Assembly: GCF_002848265.1 (NCBI RefSeq)
Contig: NZ_CP025422.1
Span: forward strand, 1,766,727-1,830,726
Direction: 5' to 3'
Source of the DNA: Zhihengliuella sp. ISTPL4
GTDB lineage: Bacteria > Actinomycetota > Actinomycetes > Actinomycetales > Microbacteriaceae
DNA length: 64,000 nucleotides
The first letter of the stretch is position 1. Every line of letters begins with the position of its first letter. Positions 41,116 to 49,639 of this stretch are shown here, piece by piece. The position numbers and the translations under genes are program-made. A model generated the notes under the pieces. That model did no database searches, was not told the DNA's origin, and worked only from the letters and a program-made list of their open reading frames with translations.

Positions 41116-42242
41116 CGGTCCAGGAAGCCGCGGATCGCGGTCACCACGCGCGCCCGCTGGTCGTCCGTGAGGGCGGAACCGCTCGGCAGGGTCAGTCCGC
41201 GCGCGAACAGTGCGTCCGACGCTCCGGAGATCCGTCGACGGTTCGCCGCGAAGACGGGCTGCGCGTGCATCGGCTTCCACAGGGGGCGACTCTCGATGTC
41301 GTCATCCGCGAGCGCGGCGGCGAGCGTGGACGGCTCCCATCCGGTCACCGCGGAGTCGACGAGGATCGACGTGAGCCAGACGTTGTCGGCATCGTCACCT
41401 TCCGCGCCGAACACCTCGACGCCGTCGATGTCGGCGAACAGGCGCTTATAGAGCTCCCGCATCTCCCGCCGCCGCGCGATCATCGCGTCGAGACGGGCGA
41501 GCTGCGCCCGTCCCAGGGCCGCCAGGAGATTGCTCATCCGGTAGTTGAAGCCGATGTCGGTGTGCTCGTAGTGCACGACCGGCTGCCGCGCCTGCGTCGC
41601 GAGGTACCTCACGTGCTGTGCGAAACCCTCGTCGTCGGTGAGCAGCATGCCGCCGCCCGACGTGGTCATGATCTTGTTGCCGTTGAACGACACCACCGAC
41701 GCGCGTCCGAAGCTCCCGGCCGGGCGCCCGGCGTGTGCGGCACCCAAAGACTCGGCGGCGTCCGCGAGCACGGGAACATCGAACTCGTCCGCGACCGCCA
41801 GGATCGCGGTGTAGTCGACGGCCTTGCCGAGGAGGTCGACGGGGACGATGGCCGCCGCGGTCTCTCCCGCGTCGCGGAGCTCGATCAGCGCGTCCCGCAG
41901 CAGGGCCGGGTCCATGTTGCCGGTCCGCGGATCGGCGTCGATGAAGTAGGGCTCCGCACCGGTGTACGTGATCGCGTTCGCCGTGGCGGCGAAGGTCATC
42001 GACGATGTCAGGACCACATCCCCCGGCCGCACCCCGAGCGTGAGCAGACCGAGGTGCAGCCCTGCGGTGCCCGAGCTCAGCGCGACGCCGTGCGCGACGC
42101 CGACGCGGTCTGCCAGCTCGCGCTCGAACGCGTCCACATCCGGTCCGAGGGGTGCGATCCACCCGGAGCGCATCGCGGCGACGACGGCCTCCTCCTCCTC
42201 CGCGCCGACGTCCGGGGACGACATGTAGATCCGTGTGCTCAC
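41112..42242 (-). CDS. DegT-family aminotransferase, PglE-like
   Basis: PLP enzyme predicted to aminate UDP-4-keto-6-deoxy-GlcNAc at C4. The 376-residue protein opens with RIYMSSPDVGAEEEEAVVAA, a PglE-type start, and has SSGTAGLHLGLLTLG, the LADAAESLGAAHAG aspartate segment and the PLP lysine K190 in VVSFNGNKIMTTSGGGML. NYRMSNLLAALGRAQL and DIESRPLWKPMHAQPVF close the active site. The GTG at 42242 overlaps the dehydratase stop by GTGA; an ATG at 42224 would remove six residues. Confidence 0.9.
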   Translation of the reverse strand: MSTRIYMSSPDVGAEEEEAVVAAMRSGWIAPLGPDVDAFERELADRVGVAHGVALSSGTAGLHLGLLTLGVRPGDVVLTSSMTFAATANAITYTGAEPYFIDADPRTGNMDPALLRDALIELRDAGETAAAIVPVDLLGKAVDYTAILAVADEFDVPVLADAAESLGAAHAGRPAGSFGRASVVSFNGNKIMTTSGGGMLLTDDEGFAQHVRYLATQARQPVVHYEHTDIGFNYRMSNLLAALGRAQLARLDAMIARRREMRELYKRLFADIDGVEVFGAEGDDADNVWLTSILVDSAVTGWEPSTLAAALADDDIESRPLWKPMHAQPVFAANRRRISGASDALFARGLTLPSGSALTDDQRARVVTAIRGFLDR

Positions 42243-44110
42243 AGCTCGGCCACCTGTCCCATCTTCACCGAGGCAATCGTGACCGTGTCGTTCTCGCGGG
42301 GCGTCGCGAACATCCGGCGCATCCAGCCTTCCTTGTCGAGGCGGTCGGGCGTGATCGTGTCGGCACGCGTATGGGAGACCTTGGGGTGGAACGGACGCTC
42401 GAGAGTCTCTCGGGAACCGACGAGCTCCTCATGCAGCTTCTCGCCCGCGCGCAGTCCGGTGAAGACGATCTCGATGTTCTTGCCGGACATGGCGATCATC
42501 CGCTTCGCGACCTCGAGGATCGACACCGGCTCCCCCATGTCGAGGATGAGAACCTCACCGGCGCGGCCGATGCCGCCCGCCTGCACGACGAGCTGGCACG
42601 CTTCCGGGATGGTCATGAAGTACCGTGTCGCCTCGGGATGGGTGACGGTGAGCGGCTTTCCCTCGGCGATGAGCCGCTGGAACGTCGGGAGCATCGATCC
42701 GCGGCTGCCGATGACGTTGCCGAAGCGGACGGAGAGGTACCGCATGCCGGTGTCCTCGCCGGCCCAGGCGGTGAGCTTCTCCGCGACGCGCTTGGAGTGT
42801 CCGAGCACGCTGGTGGGGTTGGCCGCCTTGTCCGTGGAGATGTTGACGAACGTGCTCACACCCGCGCGTCGGGACGCATTGAGTACGTTGAGCGTGCCGA
42901 TGACGTTCGTCTTCCAGGCTTCGTCGGGGTATTGCTCGAGCATCGGCAGGTGCTTGAGCGCGGCGGCGTGGAAGACCACCTCCGGCCGGCGTTCGTCGAA
43001 GATCCGCTCGAGCGTCGCCGTGTCGCGGATGTCGGCGAGCACGACGTCCTGCGTGTCGAGCAGCCCGTGACCGGCGGTGCCGAGCTGCGCGAACTGCAGC
43101 CCGGTCTCGTCGCGGTCGAGCATGATGAGCTCGCGGGGGCCGAACTTCGCGAGCTGCCGGCACAGCTCGGCGCCGATCGAGCCGCCGGCGCCGGTCACGA
43201 GCACGCGACGACCGGTGATGTACCCGGCGATGAGTTCGACGTTGGTGTCCACCGGGTGACGGCCGATGAGATCCTCGATGCTGATGTCACGCAGGTCGGT
43301 GAGCGCCCGCCGACCTGAGGTCATCATCTCGATGCTGGGGGTGACCGCAACGCGCAATCCTGCGGCCTCCGCGCAGTCGGTGAGCGCACGCAGCAGCGCG
43401 CTGTCCGCCCGGGCGATGGCGATCACGGCGAGCGTCGCCCCGGTGCGTGCGCGCGCGGCGGCGATGTCCCGCGTGGTGCCGATCACCGAGACCCCGCGCA
43501 GGCGCAGGTTCCGCTTATCGGGGTCGTCTTCGAGGAGTCCGACGGGCCGGATCGGCGACAGCGGATCCGTCGTCATGTTGGCGAGAAGCTTGTCGGCGAC
43601 GAATCCGGCTCCGATGATGAGCGCCGGCTCGGCATCCACCCCGGGTTTTCGCGAACGCTCGATGACGAGCCGCGCCACGTACCGCACGCCGAACATGAGC
43701 AGCAGCACGAAGGGGAAGGCAAGGAGCAGCGTCGCGCGGGGTATCCCGATCAGCGGGCCGAGCGGGAAGACGACGAGCGACAGCGCGAGCGCTTCGGCGA
43801 CGACGATGAACGCCAACGTGCGGACCTCATCGAAAGACCCGTACGTGAATCGGCCGCGGTACAGCGCTGTCGCGAAGCCGAGGATGATCTGGATGGCTCC
43901 GGCGACCACCGCGAGGATGCTGGTCGCGATCCACCCCTGGGCGTCCATCTGGAACTCGAACCGGAGCGCCACCGCGAGGACGACGCCGAAACTCCAGCAC
44001 GCCCCGTCGACCAGCGCGGCGAACCGACGACGGCGCCGTTGCTTCACCGACGCCTGCGAGGGCGACCGGGGCTCTTCGGCCTCGCCGCCGATCGTGTATG
44101 CGTCGCTCAC
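42239..44110 (-). CDS. membrane-bound UDP-GlcNAc 4,6-dehydratase, PglF/WbpM-like
   Basis: First enzyme of the bacillosamine route, removing water from UDP-GlcNAc to give the 4-keto-6-deoxy sugar. The 623-residue protein is the large form with four membrane helices (about 35-140), a first Rossmann domain (PALIIGAGFVADKLL, about 162-176) and a catalytic SDR domain from about 300 (VLVTGAGGSIGAELCRQL). The catalytic T426-D427-K428 and K440 are intact, but residue 436, normally Met in this family, is Leu (VLGHSK). The GTG start is preceded by GGGGGAG. It is the first gene of the eight-gene minus-strand run. Confidence 0.92.
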   Translation of the reverse strand: MSDAYTIGGEAEEPRSPSQASVKQRRRRRFAALVDGACWSFGVVLAVALRFEFQMDAQGWIATSILAVVAGAIQIILGFATALYRGRFTYGSFDEVRTLAFIVVAEALALSLVVFPLGPLIGIPRATLLLAFPFVLLLMFGVRYVARLVIERSRKPGVDAEPALIIGAGFVADKLLANMTTDPLSPIRPVGLLEDDPDKRNLRLRGVSVIGTTRDIAAARARTGATLAVIAIARADSALLRALTDCAEAAGLRVAVTPSIEMMTSGRRALTDLRDISIEDLIGRHPVDTNVELIAGYITGRRVLVTGAGGSIGAELCRQLAKFGPRELIMLDRDETGLQFAQLGTAGHGLLDTQDVVLADIRDTATLERIFDERRPEVVFHAAALKHLPMLEQYPDEAWKTNVIGTLNVLNASRRAGVSTFVNISTDKAANPTSVLGHSKRVAEKLTAWAGEDTGMRYLSVRFGNVIGSRGSMLPTFQRLIAEGKPLTVTHPEATRYFMTIPEACQLVVQAGGIGRAGEVLILDMGEPVSILEVAKRMIAMSGKNIEIVFTGLRAGEKLHEELVGSRETLERPFHPKVSHTRADTITPDRLDKEGWMRRMFATPRENDTVTIASVKMGQVAEL

Positions 44111-44180
44111 GACAGTTTGCTCCCCCGCATTTTCTCCACCTGTATGCCATGGTCTCACAGGAAACGAGAAGGTCAGTGCG

Positions 44181-45326
44181 TTACGGGCTGCCCTCGCCGT
44201 CCTGCGTGTCGGGCTCCGTGGGAGCGGGCGACTCCACCGGGTCCGGCGGAGTGGTGCCGCCGTTCTGCGGGTTCTGCGGGAAGTTCGGCTGCTGTTCCTC
44301 CGTTCGACGGTCGGCCTCCTCGCGCTCGGCCCGCAGCTGGTCGTCCACCAGGGCACGGAAAGCATCGCGATACGCCGCGTACGCCGTCTGCCCCTCCGCG
44401 GTCCACGGGTCGGCGGCGGCGGCGACCCCTGCCGTCTGTGTCACGGCCACGCGGAAGGACTCCTCGGCCCCCGGCCGCTCGTCGGTCGCCGACTCGGCGG
44501 AGGGGACGAACGAGTCGGCGAAGACCGCCAGCACCGGCGCTGCGGCCGGCCGCAGCGCATCGAGGGTCCCGCGCACCGCGCGCATGTCGGCGGTCGCCCT
44601 GTCGAGGGTCTCCAGCCGCTCCTGGGCCGCATCGATCGCGCCGCCGACCTCGACCAGGGAATCCTCGTCCACCTCTCCGCGCCGGTACTCGGTCGGCGCC
44701 TCGGGGACGTCGATCGCGGCCAGACCGGCGAGATACGTTTCGAGCGCCGCGACCGCGGCCTGACGAGGCGAGGGGTCGGTCACGTCGAGCACGGCGCTCT
44801 CCGAAGAGAGCGGGTCAGGGATGGTGGCGGTGTCGAGCAGAGCGGCCCGCAGCGCCGTCACCTCCGAGGTCTGCGCCGCGATGTCGGAGATGATGCCGTC
44901 CCGGGTCGCCGTCAGCCCCTGATGCGCGTTCTGGATAGTCGCCTCGTCGGCCTGGAGGGACTCGAGCGCGCTGGCCGCAGGGCTCGCTGTCGCGGCCTGG
45001 ATCCCGCCGACCGTGACCGCGGAGATGACGGCGATTGCTGCGAGCGCGGCGGCGGACATCGAGAGCGGATCGAGCCGCCGACGGCGACGCGGAGCCTCCC
45101 CAGCGACCGTGGGCGCGACGGCGGCGAAGGGGACCGCGCTGCGGGCGGCCGCCTCCGCACGGCGGGCGAGCTCCCGCGTGTCCGCCACGGCAGCAGCGCG
45201 GGGCGACCGGGAGCGCGGGGCCCCGACGAGCGCCCGCAACCGCGCTCCGGACGCCGCCTCGCGCGCGGCGGGCGTCTCACGGTCCGCGCGCGGGCCGTCG
45301 GGGAAGAGTTCGTCGAGAGCCGTCAT
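44181..45326 (-). CDS. uncharacterised single-pass membrane protein with extracellular helical domain
   Basis: I do not recognise a family for this 381-residue protein. It has a charged, Ala/Arg-rich cytoplasmic part (about 1-88), one membrane helix (SAAALAAIAVISAVTVGGI, about 91-109) and an extracellular region rich in Ala, Glu and Asp (about 115-330) that looks helical. A disordered Pro/Asn/Gln/Thr tail ends the protein. It lies between the PglF-like gene and the divergent first BY-kinase gene, so a structural or regulatory role in polysaccharide export or wall attachment is possible. The ATG has GAAGGTGG upstream. Confidence 0.7.
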   Translation of the reverse strand: MTALDELFPDGPRADRETPAAREAASGARLRALVGAPRSRSPRAAAVADTRELARRAEAAARSAVPFAAVAPTVAGEAPRRRRRLDPLSMSAAALAAIAVISAVTVGGIQAATASPAASALESLQADEATIQNAHQGLTATRDGIISDIAAQTSEVTALRAALLDTATIPDPLSSESAVLDVTDPSPRQAAVAALETYLAGLAAIDVPEAPTEYRRGEVDEDSLVEVGGAIDAAQERLETLDRATADMRAVRGTLDALRPAAAPVLAVFADSFVPSAESATDERPGAEESFRVAVTQTAGVAAAADPWTAEGQTAYAAYRDAFRALVDDQLRAEREEADRRTEEQQPNFPQNPQNGGTTPPDPVESPAPTEPDTQDGEGSP

Positions 45327-45396
45327 GCCACCTTCAGGGAATCGGTAGTCTCAAGAGAACATACCGCCGAACCGGCCTGACCATGCGGGGAGACCG

Positions 45397-46761
45397 ATGC
45401 AGCTCCAGGACTATCTTCGGATCGTCCGACGGCAGATCGTCGTCATCGTCTCCGGGCTGCTCATCGGACTCTCGGTGGGCGCGATGGTGGCGATGCTCAC
45501 GCCGCAGCGCTTCGAAGCATCGACGCAGATGATGGTCACGGTGCGATTGTCCGAGACGGCCTCCCCCACCGAGCGCGCTCAGGCCACCGGCTACGCCACC
45601 CAGATCGTCCAGACCTACCGCGATGTCGTGACGAGCTCACTCGTGCTCGACCGCGTCATCGAAGACCTCGCCCTGTCCGCATCGCCTTCGGACATTGCCG
45701 CCGCCACCTCCGTCTCCTCGGAGCTGAACAGTACGATCCTCTCCATCCAGGTTCGCGACACGAATCCCGGCCAGGCCGCGCGGATCGCGAACGGCATCGC
45801 CGAGAGCTTCACCGCCGTCGTGGCCGACACTCTCGAGAACCGTGGTCAGGAAACGCCCTTCTCGATCGGTGTCGTCACCCTGCAGACGGCGCAGGTGCCC
45901 ACGACACCGGTCGCGCCGAACATGCAGCTCTCCCTGGCGGTGGGCGCGGTCATCGGTCTCGGCATCGGCCTAGCGGTGGCGCTCCTGCGTTCCCTGCTCG
46001 ATCAGCGCGTACGCACGCAGGCGGACGTGGAGGCGGCCGTGCCCGCTCCCCTCCTCGGCCGCATCCCCTTCGACACCGACACCGGAGAGCGACCACTCGC
46101 CATCAGCTCGGCCCCGCAGAGCACCAGAGCCGAGGCCTACCGTGCCCTTCGGACGAACGTGCACTTCCTGTTCCGGGAGAACCGCGGCGTCTTCGTCGTC
46201 ACGAGCTCGGGGCCCGGCGAGGGCAAGTCGACGACGGCGGCCAATCTCGCTCTCGCGTTCGCCGATGCCGGGCATCGGGTCGCCCTCATCGATGCGGACC
46301 TGCGGCTCCCCCGAGTCTCAGAGTACTTCGGGATCGAGGGCGGCGTCGGCCTCAGCGACGTGCTGGTCGGCCGGGTCCGCCTCAACGACGTCATCCAGCG
46401 GTGGGGGCGCAGCGCGCTGTTCGTGCTTCCTGCGGGCACCGTGCCCCCGAACCCTGCAGAGCTGCTCGGCTCGTCGGCGATGGAGGAACTCGTGCAGGCG
46501 GCCTCCGCCGCCTTCGATGTCGTCATCATCGACGCACCGCCTCTGCTTCTCGTGACGGACGCCGCCGTCATCGCCCGAGTTACCACCGGAGCGATCCTCG
46601 TGGCCGCGTCGGGCAGCACGCCATCCGGGCGGCTGTCGGCGGCAGCCAAGAGCATCGAGGCCGTCGGGGCCACCGTCCTCGGCACCGTCCTCACCAAGGT
46701 GCCGCTCGGGCGACGGGATGCCGCCGCACAGGCCTCGGCCGCGGCCGGAGCCGCGCGATGA
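45397..46761 (+). CDS. Wzz/BY-kinase-type chain-length and export regulator without tyrosine tail
   Basis: The 454-residue protein joins a Wzz-type domain (MQLQDYLRIVRRQIVVIVSG, membrane helix about 16-36, extracellular coiled part, second helix about 175-195) to a cytoplasmic P-loop kinase domain. Walker A is SSGPGEGKSTTAAN, Walker A' ALIDADLRLPR and Walker B VVIIDAPPLLL. Such proteins control chain length and export in Wzy-dependent systems. The C-terminus is Ala-rich and has no tyrosine at all, unlike the paralogue 100 bp downstream, so it is unlikely to autophosphorylate on a tail. Confidence 0.9.
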   Translation: MQLQDYLRIVRRQIVVIVSGLLIGLSVGAMVAMLTPQRFEASTQMMVTVRLSETASPTERAQATGYATQIVQTYRDVVTSSLVLDRVIEDLALSASPSDIAAATSVSSELNSTILSIQVRDTNPGQAARIANGIAESFTAVVADTLENRGQETPFSIGVVTLQTAQVPTTPVAPNMQLSLAVGAVIGLGIGLAVALLRSLLDQRVRTQADVEAAVPAPLLGRIPFDTDTGERPLAISSAPQSTRAEAYRALRTNVHFLFRENRGVFVVTSSGPGEGKSTTAANLALAFADAGHRVALIDADLRLPRVSEYFGIEGGVGLSDVLVGRVRLNDVIQRWGRSALFVLPAGTVPPNPAELLGSSAMEELVQAASAAFDVVIIDAPPLLLVTDAAVIARVTTGAILVAASGSTPSGRLSAAAKSIEAVGATVLGTVLTKVPLGRRDAAAQASAAAGAAR

Positions 46762-46864
46762 CGAAGACGTGGGGCGCCACTCGTGCGTTCTGTGAGAATA
46801 TCGGCATTTGACTCCGCGGCTCACCGACGACCGGGAGCTGCCCAGCAACAGAAAGAACCGCCGC

Positions 46865-48328
46865 GTGGAACTTCGCGACTATGTGCGCATCCTGCACCGC
46901 AACTGGATCATGATCCTGGTCCTCCTCGTCCTCGGTGTCGCGGGAGGCGCCGGATATGCGGCGCTGCAGCAGCCCACCTACGTCGCCTCGACGCAGCTGT
47001 ACGTCTCGGTGCGCACGGAGGGAGCCGCCACCGGCGACCTCGTGCAGGGCACGACGTTCGCGCGGCAGATGGTGACCAGCTACGTCGATGTGGTGAGCAC
47101 GGCCCTCGTACTCGACCCGGTCATCCAGGAACTGGATCTGGACGAGTCCGTCACAGGACTGAGCCGTCGCGTCACCGCCACGACGCCGTTGAACACCGTC
47201 CTCATCGATGTCAGCGTGACCGACGGGAACGCAGCCAGAGCGGCGCAGATCGCGGACGCCGTGGCCGCGAGCTTCCAGAGCGCGGTGCAGAACACGCTGG
47301 AGCAGCCCGCCGCCGAGGGCGCGGTCAGTCCCGTACAGATCACGGTGACCGAGCCGGCGGAGGTCCCCACCTCGCCGGTGAGCCCGAACACGCGCTTGCT
47401 GATCGCCCTCGGCGGCATCATCGGTCTGGCTCTCGGCGTCGCGGCTGCGGTGCTGCGTACCGTGCTCGACAACCGCATCCACACCCTCCATGATATCGAG
47501 GCGCTCACGGATCGTCCCGTACTGGGCGGCATCGCGTTCGACCCCGAGGCACCGAAGCGTCCGCTGATCGTCCACGCCGATCCCCGCAGTCCCCGCGCCG
47601 AGTCCTTCCGCAGCCTGCGGACGAACCTGCAGTTCCTGAACCTCGACAGCGGTCCGCGCATCTTCGTCGTGTCCAGCGCCGGCCCCGGCGAGGGCAAGTC
47701 GACGACGACCGCCAACCTCGCCATCGCCCTCGCGGAGACCGGGGCGCGGGTCGCGCTCCTCGACGGTGACCTCCGTCTTCCGCGCGTCGCCGACTACATG
47801 GGCGTGGAGGGCGGCGCCGGCCTGACAGACGTGCTGATCGGGCGGATGGATGTGGCGGACGCCCTCCAGAAGTGGGGCCGGAACGACCTGTACGTCCTGC
47901 CCAGCGGCCAGGTTCCGCCCAACCCCAGTGAGCTGCTCGGCTCGGCGGCGATGGACGACGTGCTGCAGGCGCTGGGCGAGTACTTCGACTATGTCCTGAT
48001 CGATGCTCCACCACTGCTCCTCGTGACGGACGCCGCGGTCCTCGGCACCAAGACGCGGGGTGTGATCCTCGCCGCCGCTTCGGGGAAGACCAAGAAGCAG
48101 GAGCTGTCCGGCGCCGTCCGCGCCCTCGAGAACGCGGGCGTGCAGCTGCTGGGCGTCGTGGTCACGATGCTGCCGACGAAGGGTCCGGACAGCTACGGCT
48201 ACGGCGCGTACACCTACGGCTCGACCCACGGGCTCGACGGCACGCAGTCAACGAAGGCCACGGCGAAGCTCGGGATCCGGAAGGGCAGGAGGAGCGCCCC
48301 GAAGAAGCGCACGACCGCCCGTGCCTGA
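46865..48328 (+). CDS. Wzz/BY-kinase (tyrosine autokinase) with tyrosine-rich tail
   Basis: Paralogue of the preceding gene. With the GTG at 46865 it has 487 residues and opens VELRDYVRILHRNWIMILVL; an upstream TTG at 46808 would add 19 residues of no obvious domain. It has two membrane helices flanking the Wzz domain (about 15-36 and 175-197), Walker A SSAGPGEGKSTTTAN, Walker A' ALLDGDLRLPR and Walker B VLIDAPPLLL. The C-terminus carries the cluster SYGYGAYTYG, the expected autophosphorylation tail, followed by a basic Lys/Arg end. The phosphatase at 24118 is its probable antagonist. Confidence 0.92.
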   Translation: MELRDYVRILHRNWIMILVLLVLGVAGGAGYAALQQPTYVASTQLYVSVRTEGAATGDLVQGTTFARQMVTSYVDVVSTALVLDPVIQELDLDESVTGLSRRVTATTPLNTVLIDVSVTDGNAARAAQIADAVAASFQSAVQNTLEQPAAEGAVSPVQITVTEPAEVPTSPVSPNTRLLIALGGIIGLALGVAAAVLRTVLDNRIHTLHDIEALTDRPVLGGIAFDPEAPKRPLIVHADPRSPRAESFRSLRTNLQFLNLDSGPRIFVVSSAGPGEGKSTTTANLAIALAETGARVALLDGDLRLPRVADYMGVEGGAGLTDVLIGRMDVADALQKWGRNDLYVLPSGQVPPNPSELLGSAAMDDVLQALGEYFDYVLIDAPPLLLVTDAAVLGTKTRGVILAAASGKTKKQELSGAVRALENAGVQLLGVVVTMLPTKGPDSYGYGAYTYGSTHGLDGTQSTKATAKLGIRKGRRSAPKKRTTARA

Positions 48329-48347
48329 CGCCGACCCTCTCGACCCC

Positions 48348-48794
48348 TCAGGCCTTCGGCGACGCCACCCGGAACACCACGCCGTGGTAGAGCACGAAGC
48401 GCAGCAGCACGACGATGACGATGCTGACGAGGTTCACCGCGTTGAGGGCGACAGCGCCCGGCGTGCGGTCGAGCACGGCAGCGACGGCCTCCACGCCCAC
48501 CCAGACCAGCGCCGCGCCGAGCGCCGTGCACACGGCGTTCGTCGCGAGGAACAGCAGCACCTCGGCGGTCCGCCCGCGGCGGTCGCGATGACGGAACGTC
48601 CACTCGCGGTTGCCGATGTACGCGTTCACGAGGGCGACGAGCGACGCCGTGATCTTCGCGGTCACGACGTCCCATCCCCACACGAAGACCAGGAGGTTGA
48701 AGACGCCGACCTCGATGAGGGTGCTCAACGCGCCCACGACGAGGAACCGGCTGCCCACACCGGCGAGGCGGCGCAGTCGCGAGGGAGGATTCAT
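48348..48794 (-). CDS. GtrA-family membrane protein
   Basis: The 148-residue protein has four membrane helices and the GtrA signature FLVVGALSTLIEVGVFNLLV (about 17-36), NREWTFRHR in the middle and a final helix ending in the basic C-terminus. GtrA proteins help move or flip lipid-linked sugars in glycosylation systems. It is divergent from a GT2 glycosyltransferase, a common GtrA partner that makes polyprenyl-phosphate sugars. It ends 19 bp from the convergent BY-kinase. Confidence 0.9.
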   Translation of the reverse strand: MNPPSRLRRLAGVGSRFLVVGALSTLIEVGVFNLLVFVWGWDVVTAKITASLVALVNAYIGNREWTFRHRDRRGRTAEVLLFLATNAVCTALGAALVWVGVEAVAAVLDRTPGAVALNAVNLVSIVIVVLLRFVLYHGVVFRVASPKA

Positions 48795-48802
48795 GGCTCA
48801 AC

Positions 48803-48810
48803 TAGGCTAC
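48803..48810. promoter_or_regulatory. overlapping divergent -10 boxes of gtrA and GT2 genes
   Basis: TAGGCT at 48803-48808 on the plus strand can serve the GT2 gene (leader about 39 nt with GAGG before GTG 48854). The overlapping minus-strand TAGCCT (48805-48810) is 10 nt from the gtrA ATG. Short direct repeats CGACACC follow at 48833-48846. No -35 elements are clear. Confidence 0.3.
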
Positions 48811-48853
48811 TTGCTGAGCAACCCGACACCCGACACCCGCACCTGAGGACTCC

Positions 48854-49639
48854 GTGACTCTCCGCCACCTCGCCATCGTCATGCCTGCCTACAACGAGGT
48901 CGAAGGCATTCGGGGCTTCATCGATGAGATCCGCACCGCCGTCGCCCCGCTGACGGAGGTGGTCAGCTTCCACGTCGCCGACGATCGGTCGACGGATGCC
49001 ACCGCGGCGGCTTTCGACGGCGTCGCCGACACGGTCGTGGAGGTGCAGGCCGTGAATCGCGGACATGGCCCCACCGCCCTCGCGGCATACCGTGCGGGAC
49101 TCTCCGTCGATCCGGACGTCCTCGTGCACGTCGACGGGGACGGTCAGTTCCGCGGCGCGGACTTCCCCCGCCTCATCGAGGCGCTCACGTCGGAGCACGC
49201 GGATGTGGTGCACGGCGTGCGTGACGGCCGCACCGACCCCTGGTATCGCAAGGCCCTGACCGGCGCGGTCGGGCTTCTCATCGCGGTGGCTGCCGGACGG
49301 CGCATCCCCGACGTGAACACTCCCCTCCGCGCCTACCGTCCGGAGGTGCTGCGCGTGCTGATCGATGCGGTGCCTGCGGACGCCACGGTGCCGCACGTGC
49401 ACTTCTCCCTCGCGGAGGCCCGCGGCGGCTTCCGCGTGCGCTATCTGCGCGTGGAGAGCATTCCGCGCCGCGGCGCCTCGCCCACCGGCACCATGTGGGG
49501 CCGTGGCGGCGGGATCTCCCTTCCGCCGAAGCGGCTCCGCGCGTTCGTCCTGATCGCTCTCGCCGAAGCCTGGCGGCTCTCCCTCCGTCCGTCTGCGCCG
49601 TTGCGGCACCTGCCTCGACCGGAGCATGTCGGATCATGA
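48854..49639 (+). CDS. GT2-family glycosyltransferase (polyprenyl-phosphate sugar synthase type)
   Basis: The 261-residue protein opens AIVMPAYNEVEGIRGFIDEI and has VADDRSTDAT, RGHGPTALAAYRAG and the metal-binding LVHVDGDGQF (DxD-like). VVHGVRDGRTDPWYRKAL and VNTPLRAYRPEVLR follow. This is the DPM1/GtrB-like layout that makes polyprenyl-phosphate sugars for GT-C enzymes. The next gene is a GT39-like membrane protein that overlaps by 4 bases and could be the user of the lipid-linked sugar. Confidence 0.87.
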   Translation: MTLRHLAIVMPAYNEVEGIRGFIDEIRTAVAPLTEVVSFHVADDRSTDATAAAFDGVADTVVEVQAVNRGHGPTALAAYRAGLSVDPDVLVHVDGDGQFRGADFPRLIEALTSEHADVVHGVRDGRTDPWYRKALTGAVGLLIAVAAGRRIPDVNTPLRAYRPEVLRVLIDAVPADATVPHVHFSLAEARGGFRVRYLRVESIPRRGASPTGTMWGRGGGISLPPKRLRAFVLIALAEAWRLSLRPSAPLRHLPRPEHVGS

